DNA of 61,842 bases, taken from positions 1 to 61,842 of the forward strand of contig JAJUGJ010000017.1 in the NCBI GenBank assembly GCA_029268225.1, written 5' to 3'. Below the pieces are notes generated by a model, which saw only the letters and a list, made by a program, of their open reading frames with translations, did not search any database and had not been told where the DNA came from. This DNA is from Burkholderiales bacterium (GTDB taxonomy: Bacteria; Pseudomonadota; Gammaproteobacteria; Burkholderiales; Burkholderiaceae_C). Made by a program: the position numbers and the translations under genes. Below are positions 53,382 through 61,842 of this stretch, one piece after another; the stretch's first letter is position 1, and every line of letters starts with the position of its first letter.

Positions 53382-54326
53382 TCAAGAGCCCAGGAAGGGG
53401 CGTACCGCCTGCAGGGTGGTTTCCGGGTCTTCTTCTTGAGGCAGGTGGCCCAGTTGGGGGAAGGTCACCAGGCGGCAGCGCGGGATGTCTTCGCAAAAGC
53501 GTGCGCCCAGATCGGGCGAGATCATCTCGTCACGCTCGCCCCACAGTACCAGGGTGGGCTGGGTGATGCGGCGGATGAGGGGCGCGCTTTCGCCGAAGGT
53601 GGCCTGGTCCATGCGCTGGAACAGGGCGCGGCGGTTGCCGACGCGCAGGTTCAGCTCGAAATACCGGTCGATCCGCTCGGGGGTGACCCGCTCCGGTTCG
53701 CCGAACACGCTGCGCAGGCTGGCGGCCATCAAGGGGCGGGGCAGGATGCGTTCGGACACCCAGCGCAGGCCACGCATGCTGGCGATCTGAAAGCCCAGGG
53801 GCATGGAGAGCACCGCGGGTTGGTAGCCATCGGCATCGATCAGGATCAGCTTTTGAACGCGCTCGGGGGCCAGCAGGGCGGTCTGCCAGGCGATCTCGCC
53901 GCCCAGGGCATTGCCGGCGAGCACCACGCGTTTGACTTCCAGGGTGTCGAGCAGGCGAAGGATGAAGCGGGTGTAGACCTCGATGCGGTAGTCGCCTTGG
54001 GGGCTGGGGCCTGTCAGGCCGAATCCGGGCAGGTCGACGCTGATCACCCGTCGCTCGCCTTGCAGGGCACCTTGCCAGCCTTCGAAGCTGTGCAGGCTGG
54101 ACGACATGCCGTGCAGCAGCACGATGGGGGTGGGATCGTTGCGGGGGCCGGTGTCACGGATGTGCACCTGCATGCCGTCGAGTTCGATGAAGCGCGAGGG
54201 CTCGGGGGCCCAGCGGGCGACGAGTTCGCCCAGTTGCCGGTCGGGCTCCCAACTCCAGGCCACGGCGCCTGCCAACAGCAAGGCCAGCACGATGGCCGAC
54301 CACCACAAACGTTTCAACCAGTTCAT
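53382..54326 (-). CDS. Alpha/beta-hydrolase with Ala in place of the nucleophile Ser
   Basis: A 314-residue protein with an N-terminal signal anchor (about residues 6-24) and an alpha/beta-hydrolase fold: the oxyanion loop LLHGMSSSLHSFEGW, strand SVDLPGFGLTGPS, the elbow LAGNALGGE, the acid in VLWGERDEMIS (Asp266) and the His in PQLGHLPQEE (His294). The elbow should be G-x-S-x-G, but the codon at the nucleophile position is GCC, giving Ala140, so normal esterase chemistry is not expected. It lies 7 bases after the HSL-type esterase gene and is probably co-transcribed. Confidence 0.83.
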   Translation of the reverse strand: MNWLKRLWWSAIVLALLLAGAVAWSWEPDRQLGELVARWAPEPSRFIELDGMQVHIRDTGPRNDPTPIVLLHGMSSSLHSFEGWQGALQGERRVISVDLPGFGLTGPSPQGDYRIEVYTRFILRLLDTLEVKRVVLAGNALGGEIAWQTALLAPERVQKLILIDADGYQPAVLSMPLGFQIASMRGLRWVSERILPRPLMAASLRSVFGEPERVTPERIDRYFELNLRVGNRRALFQRMDQATFGESAPLIRRITQPTLVLWGERDEMISPDLGARFCEDIPRCRLVTFPQLGHLPQEEDPETTLQAVRPFLGS

Positions 54327-54333
54327 GTGCGCA

Positions 54334-55266
54334 TCATGCCTGCTGGGCGGGCGAGGTCGTGGCACTGCGGGTGATGCGGGCGATGAAGTCACCGCAGTGT
54401 TGCAGGGTCTGGCGGGCCTCCGGCAGCATCAACATGGTGGGCCACACGTGCGGCATCTTGGCTTTGAGGTGCAGTTCGCTGCGCACGCCTTGTGCCTGGG
54501 CGCTCTCGTGCAGGCGGGTCGAGTCGGCCAGCAGGATTTCGTGTTCGCTGGCGTGGATCATCAGCGGCGGCAGGCCGTGCAGGTCGGCAAACAGCGGCGA
54601 GGCCAGGGGCGTGGTGCTGGACTGACCGGCTAGGTAGAGCGCCGCGGCCTCGGGCAGGGACTCGGGGTTGAACATCACGTCCACATCGGCCTTGGTGCGC
54701 ATGGTCTCGCCCGAGCAGGACAGGTCGGTCCAGGGGGAGAAGAGCACGGCCCCGGCGGGCAGGGGCAGGCCCTGTTCGCGCGCGGCGAGCATGCAGGCCA
54801 GAGCCAGGCCGCCGCCAGCCGAGTCCCCGGCGAACACGACTTCGGAGGGCTGGAAGCCCTGGTCGAGCAATTCCTTCCACCAGGCAACAGCGTCGTTCAC
54901 GGCGGCCGGGAAGACATGTTCGGGCGCCATGCGGTAATCCACCGACAGCACGCGGGCCTGGGCGGTACGGGCCAGGTAGGCGCAGGTGGGGCGGTGCGTG
55001 TCCAGTCCGCAGAAGAAGTAGCCGCCACCGTGGAAGTACAGCACCGTGCGTTGCGGGTGGGCCACGCTGAGCCACTCGGCCGAACACAGGCCCGCGCCCG
55101 TGCGCCCTGCCAGCGGCGTGTGCGCGATGTCTTTGGGGGGCGGCGGGTAGCGCTTGGCCATCTTGTTGACCAAGTGCCGCGCCTTGTGCACGTTCAGCGG
55201 CCCCCGCCCGGCGCGCTTGAACTGGTAACGCAGGACGAGGTTGGTGAGGACAGCTTGGATGCTCAT
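54334..55266 (-). CDS. Alpha/beta-hydrolase, hormone-sensitive-lipase (GDXG) type esterase
   Basis: A 310-residue esterase with the HSL-family oxyanion motif YFHGGGYFFCG (about residue 78), the nucleophile GDSAGGGLALA (about 145), the acid region and the C-terminal His in MPHVW. It acts on short- to medium-chain acyl esters by family analogy. It is divergent from a TetR gene across a 94-base region with an inverted repeat, so it is probably controlled by that TetR. Confidence 0.92.
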   Translation of the reverse strand: MSIQAVLTNLVLRYQFKRAGRGPLNVHKARHLVNKMAKRYPPPPKDIAHTPLAGRTGAGLCSAEWLSVAHPQRTVLYFHGGGYFFCGLDTHRPTCAYLARTAQARVLSVDYRMAPEHVFPAAVNDAVAWWKELLDQGFQPSEVVFAGDSAGGGLALACMLAAREQGLPLPAGAVLFSPWTDLSCSGETMRTKADVDVMFNPESLPEAAALYLAGQSSTTPLASPLFADLHGLPPLMIHASEHEILLADSTRLHESAQAQGVRSELHLKAKMPHVWPTMLMLPEARQTLQHCGDFIARITRSATTSPAQQA

Positions 55267-55300
55267 GCGCGCACGACCCGTAAGTGGAGGGTTTACGTTG

Positions 55301-55318
55301 TGACAATTAATGTTGTCA
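55301..55318. promoter_or_regulatory. Inverted repeat, candidate TetR operator
   Basis: TGACAA-TTAATG-TTGTCA is a perfect 6-6-6 inverted repeat between the divergent esterase and TetR genes. A third TGACAA copy lies at 55329-55334. Confidence 0.6.
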
Positions 55319-55360
55319 AACTATAAGCTGACAATAGGGTCTGTGAATATAGGTCTTCCC

Positions 55361-56032
55361 ATGGACGTCAGTCTTTCCGATACCCCCCCCTTGAACAAGC
55401 GTCGCTATGGCGGCGTGTTGCCCGAAGAGCGCCAGCGTCTGCGGCGCGCCAAGCTGATCGAAGGGGCGATCGAGGTGTTTGGCACCAAGGGCTTTCATGG
55501 CGCCACGGTGCGCGAGGTGTGCGTGGCCGCCCACCTGACCGAGCGTTACTTTTACGAGTCGTTCAAGACGCTGCCGGAGTTGTTTCTGGCGGCCTACAGC
55601 GAGTTGCGTGAGCAGTTGATGGCGCTGACGCTGGCCGCGATGGAGCAGTTGCCGCGTTCGTCCGATCCGTTGGCTTTGCTGGCCCCGGCGATGCGGGTGT
55701 TCTTGGTCTTCATCCGCGATGACCCGCGGCGTGGCCGCATCATGCTGGTGGACTCTCTGGCGGTGAGCGACGAGGTGGCTGCGATGAGCGGAGCCACGGC
55801 GCGCGACTATTCCGCCTTGCTCAAGCAGCATCTGACCCGTCTGCTGCCCCCAGAGCAACTGGAGGGCATCAGTCTGCCCTTGTTGGCCGACGGCATGATC
55901 GGTTTGAATGTGTTGCTGGCAGCGCGCTGGATGCAGCACGGGTTTGTCGAGCCGATCGACAAGGTGGTGCGGACCAATTTGCTGCCCTACCAAGGGTTAA
56001 TGAATTTGGCCAAATGCAAAAAAGATGAATAA
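55361..56032 (+). CDS. TetR/AcrR family transcriptional regulator
   Basis: A 223-residue repressor-type protein (ATG 55361, MDVSLSDTPPLNKRRYGG; the in-frame start at 55310 lies in the operator region). The HTH is LIEGAIEVFGTKGFHGATVREVCVAAHLTERYFYESF. The C-terminal ligand domain follows. It probably controls the divergent esterase / alpha-beta-hydrolase operon and itself. An ethanol-, lipid- or ester-derived effector is possible but unsupported. Confidence 0.92.
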   Translation: MDVSLSDTPPLNKRRYGGVLPEERQRLRRAKLIEGAIEVFGTKGFHGATVREVCVAAHLTERYFYESFKTLPELFLAAYSELREQLMALTLAAMEQLPRSSDPLALLAPAMRVFLVFIRDDPRRGRIMLVDSLAVSDEVAAMSGATARDYSALLKQHLTRLLPPEQLEGISLPLLADGMIGLNVLLAARWMQHGFVEPIDKVVRTNLLPYQGLMNLAKCKKDE

Positions 56033-56080
56033 CAGCTAAGGTCGGGCCTGGGCGACGTCGCCCGAGAGGAATCCTGACCC

Positions 56081-57361
56081 ATGCAAGAACACTTACCTGA
56101 CTGGATGGCTTGGCTGGAGCGCCATCCGGTGTCGTACACCGTGCTGGCGCTGGCGGCCTTGCTTGCCCTGGCGTGGCTGGCCGATTGGTTGACCAAGCAC
56201 ATCCTGTTGCGCAGTGTGGATCGGGTGTTGAGGTCCACGACGCTGGCCCATGACCCCGAGGTGAGGGCGCTGCGGGTGATCTCGCGCTTGGCCCATGTGG
56301 TGCCGGCTTTGGTGCTGACCTGGGGCATCCAGACCGTGCCCGAGTTGCCGGAGGCGGTGGTGACGGTGGTCCAGAACGTGTGCGGTGCTTTCATCGTGCT
56401 GACGGTGGCGCTGGCACTGGCCGGCTTGCTGGACCTGATCAACACCGTGTGGCAACGCCGGCCCGATGCGGCGCAGCGTCCCATCAAGGGCTATGTGCAG
56501 GTGGTCAAGATCGTCATCTATGCGCTGGCGGTGATCTTGATGATCGCCACGCTGATCGACCGCTCGCCGTTGATCTTGCTGTCTGGTCTGGGAGCGATGG
56601 CGGCGGTGCTGATGCTGATCTTCCAGGACACGTTGCTGTCGTTGGTGGCGAGCGTGCAGTTGAGCTCAAACGACATGGTGCGGGTGGGTGACTGGATCCA
56701 GATGCCGCAAATTGGCGTGGACGGTGGCGTGGTCGACATTGCCCTGCACACGGTGAAGGTGCAGAACTGGGACAAGACCATCACCAACATCCCCACCAAG
56801 CGGTTGATTTCGGACTCGTTCCGCAACTGGCGGGGCATGACGGAGTCGGGCGGGCGGCGCATCAAGCGCAGTGTCTACCTGGACCAGCAGAGCATCCGCT
56901 TTTTGAGCGACGCCGAAGCCCAGGCGCTGAGCCGCTTCGATGTGCTCAAGGACTATCTGGCCGCCAAGGAGGCGGAGTTGGCCGAATGGAACGCCCGCGC
57001 GCCGGGCACCGATCGGGATGTGGTGAACCGCCGTCGCGTGACCAACATCGGCATCTTCCGGATGTATGTGGAGCGCTACCTGCGCCGCCAGCCCGGCATC
57101 CACCAGGGCATGACGCTGATGGTGCGCCAACTGGACCCCACGTCTGACGGCCTGCCGATGGAGGTGTACTGTTTCACCAACACAACGGAGTGGGTGGCCT
57201 ACGAGGGCATCCAGTCGGACATTTTCGACCACCTGCTGGCCATCTTGCCGGAGTTCGGCTTGCGGGTGTTCCAGCATCCGTCTGGCGCGGATCTGCGCAC
57301 GATGGTGGCGCCGCCGCCGTCCACAGCGTCGGACATGGCGGTCGCCAGGCCTGCGGGCTGA
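56081..57361 (+). CDS. MscS-type mechanosensitive channel family protein
   Basis: A 426-residue protein with four or five transmembrane segments in the first ~185 residues, a pore-lining Gly/Ala-rich helix (SGLGAMAAVLMLIFQDTLLSLVAS), and the MscS beta domain with DWIQMPQIGVDGGVVDIALHTVKVQNWD, TNIPTKRLISDSFRNW. The C-terminal region is long. It resembles the larger YbdG-like members of the family rather than MscS itself. It is convergent with alkB (26-base gap). Confidence 0.9.
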   Translation: MQEHLPDWMAWLERHPVSYTVLALAALLALAWLADWLTKHILLRSVDRVLRSTTLAHDPEVRALRVISRLAHVVPALVLTWGIQTVPELPEAVVTVVQNVCGAFIVLTVALALAGLLDLINTVWQRRPDAAQRPIKGYVQVVKIVIYALAVILMIATLIDRSPLILLSGLGAMAAVLMLIFQDTLLSLVASVQLSSNDMVRVGDWIQMPQIGVDGGVVDIALHTVKVQNWDKTITNIPTKRLISDSFRNWRGMTESGGRRIKRSVYLDQQSIRFLSDAEAQALSRFDVLKDYLAAKEAELAEWNARAPGTDRDVVNRRRVTNIGIFRMYVERYLRRQPGIHQGMTLMVRQLDPTSDGLPMEVYCFTNTTEWVAYEGIQSDIFDHLLAILPEFGLRVFQHPSGADLRTMVAPPPSTASDMAVARPAG

Positions 57362-57387
57362 GGCGCCCAGGCGCGCCCACCGCTCCC

Positions 57388-58569
57388 TCAGGCTTGCTCG
57401 CGCAGGCCGAACTGGCGCATCAGACGGGCGCGTTGGGCAGGCAGGAAGTTGATGCGCTTGACATCGCCACCCGTCGCGGCGATCACCCGCTTGTCCATGA
57501 TGGCAAACCAGATGGGCGGCACATAGGCGGCCAGGAACATGCCGAAGTAGCCCGAGGGCAGCGTGGGCAAGTCGGGGAAGTTGCGCAAGGACTGGTAGCT
57601 GCGGGTCGGGTTGGCGTGGTGATCGGAGTGCCGCTGCAGGTGGAACACGATCAGGTTGGAGATGATGTGGTTGCTGTTCCAGGAGTGGTGGGGTTCGCAA
57701 CGCTCGTAGCGGCCATCGGGCAGCTTGCGGCGCAGCAGGCCGTAGTGCTCGATATAGTTGGCCGAGGTCAGCTGAAAGGCGCCCCAGAACGCGACCACTG
57801 CGAGCACCGGCACCATCTTCGGGCCGAAGGCCGCGATCAGGCCGCCGTAGAGGCCGAGGGTGACCAGGCCGGCCTGGATGATCTCGTTGTTCAGGCTCCA
57901 GGGTGACTGGCCTTGGCGTTCCAGGCGCTCGGTCTCCAGGTCCCAGGCGCGGAAGAAGGCGCCGGGCATCTCGCGGAAGACGAAGCGGTAGATGGTCTCG
58001 CCCATCTTGGAAGAAGCCGGATCCTCTGCGGTGGCCACGTGCCGGTGGTGTCCGCGGTTGTGCTCGATCGAGAAGTGGCCGTAGCCACCCAGCGCGGAGT
58101 TGAACAGACCGAGCTTGCGGCCCAGCCAGTCCTTCTTGTGCCCCAACTCGTGGCTGAGGTTCAGGCCAAAGCCCAGCATGGAACCCGTGATGATCGTGGT
58201 GGCCAGCCAGGCCATCCAGGACAGTTCATGCGTGGCCACGAAGATGCAGTTGAACAGCAGGCTGCCCCACAGCACGGGCACCACGGCGTAGTTGATCCAG
58301 CGGTAGTAGCGGTCAGCCTCCAGGCGCGGCACCACGGATTCGGGCGGGTTGCTCAGGTCTTCGCCCAACAGCCAGTCCAGCAGGGGGATGACGCCGTAGA
58401 AGAACCCGAAGGCCACGAAATACCAGGCCTCCGAGGTGGCGCCCAGCAGATGCGCCACCGGGCCGATGGTGACGCCTGCGGGGCCGATCACCGACAGCAG
58501 CCACATCAGGCGTTTGCGGTCACGGTAAACAGGGGTTTGGTCGGTCGGGTGTGGCAGAACGGCGCTCAT
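57388..58569 (-). CDS. alkB: Alkane 1-monooxygenase (AlkB)
   Basis: AlkB is a membrane diiron enzyme hydroxylating medium-chain alkanes at C1, using rubredoxin. The 393-residue protein has six transmembrane regions and all eight-plus His ligands: LNLSHELGHKKDW (HELGHK), EHNRGHHRHVATAEDPAS, ANYIEHYGLLRRK and LQRHSDHHANPTRSYQSLR. No rubredoxin or rubredoxin reductase is in the window, so electrons must come from elsewhere. It is divergent from an AraC-type regulator across a region with a perfect palindrome. Confidence 0.96.
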   Translation of the reverse strand: MSAVLPHPTDQTPVYRDRKRLMWLLSVIGPAGVTIGPVAHLLGATSEAWYFVAFGFFYGVIPLLDWLLGEDLSNPPESVVPRLEADRYYRWINYAVVPVLWGSLLFNCIFVATHELSWMAWLATTIITGSMLGFGLNLSHELGHKKDWLGRKLGLFNSALGGYGHFSIEHNRGHHRHVATAEDPASSKMGETIYRFVFREMPGAFFRAWDLETERLERQGQSPWSLNNEIIQAGLVTLGLYGGLIAAFGPKMVPVLAVVAFWGAFQLTSANYIEHYGLLRRKLPDGRYERCEPHHSWNSNHIISNLIVFHLQRHSDHHANPTRSYQSLRNFPDLPTLPSGYFGMFLAAYVPPIWFAIMDKRVIAATGGDVKRINFLPAQRARLMRQFGLREQA

Positions 58570-58647
58570 GCAGATGTCTCCTCATTGGGTTTGAACCATG
58601 GGCACATCTTGCGTTTCAGGCTTGACGCACGACACCGTTTGTGCTGG

Positions 58648-58667
58648 CACAATATCGTCATATTGTG
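58648..58667. promoter_or_regulatory. Perfect 8-4-8 palindrome in the alkB / AraC divergent region
   Basis: CACAATAT-CGTC-ATATTGTG lies 80 bases before alkB and 20 bases before the regulator gene. It overlaps a plausible rightward promoter (TTGTGC, then TATTGT 16 bases later), so it is a candidate operator controlling both genes. Confidence 0.65.
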
Positions 58668-58689
58668 ACAATGGCGCCGCGCTGAAACG

Positions 58690-59730
58690 ATGTCGATGCA
58701 CCCGCCAGACCGCTGGCTTCAACCTTCGCTGCACCCGGTCTATGTGCGCCTGTTGTGCGCCGAGTTGCGGCGTCGGGGTTTCAGCGAGGCCGAGATCCTG
58801 CAGGGCACGCGTTTGAGCTGGGACGAACTGCACGCCAGCAACCTTTTCCTGAGCCTGGAGCAGGTGCGCCGCGTGGTGCTGCGGGCTCTGACCTTGAGTG
58901 GGTGCCCGTGGTTGGGGCTGGTGGTGGGGCAGAGCACGCAGTTGTCTGCCCACGGCGCACCGGGGTATGCGGCCATGGCCGCCCGCGATGTCGGGCAGGT
59001 GCTGATGGTGATGCAGCGCTTTGTGGCCCTGCGCCAGCGTGTGGCCCACTTCGAGGTGCAGACCGAGGGGGGGCTGGCCCTGCTGTTGCGTGAAGACCTG
59101 GTGGCCGATGAGTTTCGAACCTACCTGATGGGTCATTTCGCGGCGGCCATGGTTCGCTTGATGGAGACGATCACGGGACAGGATCTGCGCTCGCGTATCA
59201 CCATCCAATGGCCTTTCGGTGAACCTGCATGTGCGCAGGCCTACCGTGAGTTCTGCCCGCAGAGCACCTTTGGAGCGCCGGCCTTGCGCATTGAGCTGCC
59301 AGTGGATTTGCTGACCTGTCCGAGTCTGGCGCCCGATGCCGAGGCTTACCGCGTGGCCTGGCGCGATTGCGAGCGCTTGCTCACCCAGCAGGAGAAGGGC
59401 ACGGTGACGGCGCGTGTGCAAGCGCGTCTGATCGCCTGTGAGGGACAGTACCCTACGCTGGCGCAGATGGCCGAGCTCGAACACGTGTCGGCCCGCACCC
59501 TGATCCGGCATCTGCGCGAAGAAGGCGTGACCTATCAGCAATTGCTCGACGGCGTGCGGGAGGAGCTGGCCTGCTGGCTGCTGGTGCGAACGCCTCTCAG
59601 TGTGGAGGCCATCGCTGAACGCCTGGGCTACCAGGACACTTCCAACTTCAGCCGGACCTTCCGGCGCTGGCTGGGCATGACGCCGCGTGAGTTTCGGGGG
59701 GCGACCGACGGTCTCAGCGCATCGGACTGA
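58690..59730 (+). CDS. AraC family regulator, probable control of alkB
   Basis: A 346-residue protein with an arabinose-binding-like effector domain (about 20-205) and a C-terminal AraC double HTH (about 235-338: LAQMAELEHVSARTLIRHLREEG, then SVEAIAERLGYQDTSNFSRTFRRWLGMTP). It is divergent from alkB, as AraC/AlkR-type regulators are in other alkane degraders. Activation of alkB by alkanes is inference. Confidence 0.92.
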   Translation: MSMHPPDRWLQPSLHPVYVRLLCAELRRRGFSEAEILQGTRLSWDELHASNLFLSLEQVRRVVLRALTLSGCPWLGLVVGQSTQLSAHGAPGYAAMAARDVGQVLMVMQRFVALRQRVAHFEVQTEGGLALLLREDLVADEFRTYLMGHFAAAMVRLMETITGQDLRSRITIQWPFGEPACAQAYREFCPQSTFGAPALRIELPVDLLTCPSLAPDAEAYRVAWRDCERLLTQQEKGTVTARVQARLIACEGQYPTLAQMAELEHVSARTLIRHLREEGVTYQQLLDGVREELACWLLVRTPLSVEAIAERLGYQDTSNFSRTFRRWLGMTPREFRGATDGLSASD

Positions 59731-59762
59731 TTCGCGAGCCCCAGGCTTCTTACAATGGCCAG

Positions 59763-61842
59763 ATGCCTTTCGTTCACCTGCGCTCCCACTCCGAATATTC
59801 CGTTGTCGACGGCACTGTCCGCATCGACGACCTGGTCAAGGCCGCGGCCAAGGATGGCCAGCCTGCCGTCGCCGTCACGGACCTGAGCAACCTGTTCGGG
59901 GCGCTCAAGCTGTACAAGAGCGCGCAGAAGAAGGGGGTGCAGCCCATCATCGGCGCCGATGTGTGGCTGGAGCCCGAGGAACCTGGCAAAGCGCCCACGC
60001 GGCTGTTGCTGCTGGTCCAGAACCGTCAGGGCTATCTGCGCTTGTCGGAGTTGCTGGGTGAGGCCTGGACTGCGCCGGGTCAGCGCAGCCATGCCTGGGT
60101 GTACTGGGCCTCGCTGTGCGAGCGCAACGAGGGGCTGATCTGCCTGTCGGGGGCCGAAATGGGCCTGGTCGGTCAGGCGCTGTCGCATGGCGACGTGCCC
60201 AAGGCTGAGGCCCAGGCGCGCAAGCTGGCGGCCGCCTTCCCGAACCGCTTCTACATTGAGCTGCAGCGCAGTGGGCACGCCACGAACGAGCCCTACATCC
60301 GGGCTGCTGTGCCGCTGGCGGCGCGGCTGGGTCTGCCCGTGGTGGCCACCCACCCGATCCAGTTCCAGGAGCCCGATGATTTCGAGGCGCACGAAGCGCG
60401 CACCTGCATTGCCGAGGGCGAGACCCTGGGCAACCCCAAACGCATCAAGCGCTTCACGCGCGAGCAGCATTTCAAGACCACGGCCGAGATGGAGGCGCTG
60501 TTCGCCGACATCCCCTCGGCGATTGCCAACACGGTCGCGATTGCACGCCGTTGCGCGCTGACCCTGGTGTTGGGCAAGCCGCAGCTGCCCAACTTCCCGA
60601 CGCCGATCATGCCCAACGGCGAGCCGCAGCCCATGGAGGACTACTTCCGCGAGCTGTCGCACGAGGGCCTGGAAGAGCGCCTGCTGCACCTGTTCCCGGA
60701 CGAGGCCGAGCGCAACGCGCAGCGCCCAACCTATGTGGAGCGTTTGGACTTCGAGATCAACACGATTTTGAAGATGGGCTTCCCGGGCTACTTCCTGATC
60801 GTGCAGGACTTCATCAACTGGGCCAAGAACAACGGCTGTCCGGTGGGGCCGGGCCGGGGTTCGGGCGCAGGCTCGCTGGTGGCGTATGCGCTCAAGATCA
60901 CCGACCTGGACCCGCTCAAGTACAACCTGCTGTTCGAGCGCTTCCTGAACCCCGAGCGGGTCTCGATGCCCGACTTCGACATCGACTTCTGTCAGGGCAA
61001 CCGCGACCGCGTCATCGACTACGTGAAGGACCGCTACGGGCGCGATGCCGTCTCGCAGATCGCCACCTTCGGCACGATGGCCGCCAAGGCCGCGCTGCGC
61101 GACGTGGGCCGCGTGCTGGGCATGGGTTATGGCCATGTTGACAGCATCGCCAAGCTGATTCCGGCGCCGCCGGGCAAGACCGTGACACTGGCGCGTGTGC
61201 CCGAGAACCCCGATGGCGGCGTGATCTACGCCCGCAAGGAAGCGCCCGAGCTGGAAGAGCGCGAGAAGGCCGAAGAGGAGGTGGCCGCCTTGCTGGAGCT
61301 GGCCATGCGTGTGGAAGGCATGGTGCGCAACATTGGTATGCACGCCGGGGGCGTGCTGATCGCGCCGGGCAAGATCACCGACTTTTGTCCGCTGTACATG
61401 CAGCCCGGCAGTGACTCGGCCGTGAGCCAGTACGACAAGGACGATGTGGAAGCCATCGGCCTGGTGAAGTTCGACTTTCTGGGTCTGGCCACGCTGACCA
61501 TTCTGGAGCTGGCCAAGGACTACATCGTCGCGCGGCACCCGGATCAGAAGGACTTCGACTTCGCCAAGATCCCGCTGGACGACGCCAAGTCCTACCGGCT
61601 GCTGTCCGAAGGCAAGACCGTGGCCGTGTTCCAGCTGGAATCGCGCGGGATGCAGGGCATGCTGCGTGACGCCAAGCCCAGCGTCTTCGAGGACATCATC
61701 GCCCTGGTGGCGCTGTACCGTCCCGGCCCCATGGACCTGATCCCATCCTTCTGCGCGCGCAAGCACGGCAAGGAAGAGGTGACCTACCCGCACCCGCTGA
61801 TGGAGACGGTGCTCAAGGAAACCTACGGGATCATGGTGTACC
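59763..61842 (+). CDS. dnaE: DNA polymerase III subunit alpha, N-terminal two thirds (runs off the right edge)
   Basis: The replicative polymerase catalytic subunit. 693 codons are present from ATG 59763. A PHP domain (about 1-270) opens with MPFVHLRSHSEYSVVDGT, whose metal-binding His pattern is degenerate as in E. coli DnaE. The polymerase palm has NWAKNNGCPVGPGRGSGAGS, the catalytic Asp pair in MPDFDIDFCQGNR, and the fingers region VEGMVRNIGMHAGGV. It ends at KETYGIMVY, as expected. It follows the AraC gene by 32 bases. Confidence 0.97.
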   Translation, partial: MPFVHLRSHSEYSVVDGTVRIDDLVKAAAKDGQPAVAVTDLSNLFGALKLYKSAQKKGVQPIIGADVWLEPEEPGKAPTRLLLLVQNRQGYLRLSELLGEAWTAPGQRSHAWVYWASLCERNEGLICLSGAEMGLVGQALSHGDVPKAEAQARKLAAAFPNRFYIELQRSGHATNEPYIRAAVPLAARLGLPVVATHPIQFQEPDDFEAHEARTCIAEGETLGNPKRIKRFTREQHFKTTAEMEALFADIPSAIANTVAIARRCALTLVLGKPQLPNFPTPIMPNGEPQPMEDYFRELSHEGLEERLLHLFPDEAERNAQRPTYVERLDFEINTILKMGFPGYFLIVQDFINWAKNNGCPVGPGRGSGAGSLVAYALKITDLDPLKYNLLFERFLNPERVSMPDFDIDFCQGNRDRVIDYVKDRYGRDAVSQIATFGTMAAKAALRDVGRVLGMGYGHVDSIAKLIPAPPGKTVTLARVPENPDGGVIYARKEAPELEEREKAEEEVAALLELAMRVEGMVRNIGMHAGGVLIAPGKITDFCPLYMQPGSDSAVSQYDKDDVEAIGLVKFDFLGLATLTILELAKDYIVARHPDQKDFDFAKIPLDDAKSYRLLSEGKTVAVFQLESRGMQGMLRDAKPSVFEDIIALVALYRPGPMDLIPSFCARKHGKEEVTYPHPLMETVLKETYGIMVY

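Noticed and set aside
59628..61793. 721-codon open frame antisense to dnaE
   Set aside because: It mirrors dnaE, whose plus-strand protein is full of polymerase motifs; the antisense product is low-complexity.

Overview
The window is a GC-rich chromosomal segment of a betaproteobacterium of the order Burkholderiales. The gene content and order (gyrA next to an OmpA with the Burkholderiales N-terminus, yicC-gmk-rpoZ-spoT, hemC-hemD-hemX-hemY, rpsP-rimM-trmD-rplS, orn / M48 protease / rsgA) fit the Leptothrix-Aquabacterium-Comamonadaceae side of the order. An AlkB alkane hydroxylase and polar-type flagellin genes would suit an Aquabacterium-like freshwater or hydrocarbon-exposed organism, but genus assignment is inference. 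No rRNA, insertion sequence, prophage or CRISPR array was seen.

Layout. 1-3.7 kb: gyrA 5' end, ompA, and a GMC oxidoreductase with its Tat-exported small partner. 4-8.5 kb: fadD, a hemerythrin-like protein, and a pair of flavin-fold (PNPOx-like) proteins, one fused to GAF and winged-helix regions. 8.5-12.4 kb: hemW, rdgB, and a PP2C phosphatase / Ser-Thr kinase pair. 12.4-19.1 kb: yicC-gmk-rpoZ, spoT, greB, an HTH-pseudoreceiver regulator, a VTT membrane protein and tRNA-Arg(ACG). 19.1-23.4 kb: hemC-D-X-Y haem operon. 23.4-28.8 kb: late flagellar genes (ycgR, fliT, fliS, fliD, two flagellins) with three sigma-28 promoters of identical spacing. 29.1-36.1 kb: a glycosyltransferase island beside the flagellins, partly of lower GC. 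36.1-41.4 kb: dgt, aroB, SRP RNA, YkgJ protein, dienelactone hydrolase, PurM-like protein, TM2 protein. 41.4-49.5 kb: ribosomal and tRNA-modification operon, NUDIX, CobD-like, rsgA, M48 protease, orn, cupin. 49.6-56 kb: gluQRS, LysR/pirin pair, rlmJ, two alpha/beta-hydrolases, TetR. 56-61.8 kb: MscS channel, alkB with divergent AraC regulator, and the 5' two thirds of dnaE.

Functional links. Sigma-28 sites drive a flagellin, fliD and fliS-fliT-ycgR, and the adjacent glycosyltransferases are best explained as flagellin O-glycosylation enzymes. The most unusual proteins are a TPR-GT41-GT2 fusion and a GT-B/DUF707-like fusion. AlkB, the GMC/Tat oxidoreductase and FadD could together convert alkanes through alcohols and acids to acyl-CoA, although they lie in separate parts of the window. 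Two probable pseudo-domains stand out: a receiver whose phospho-acceptor Asp is His, and an alpha/beta-hydrolase whose nucleophile Ser is Ala. The first ~220 bases look foreign to the rest of the window and may mark an assembly chimera or recombination inside gyrA.
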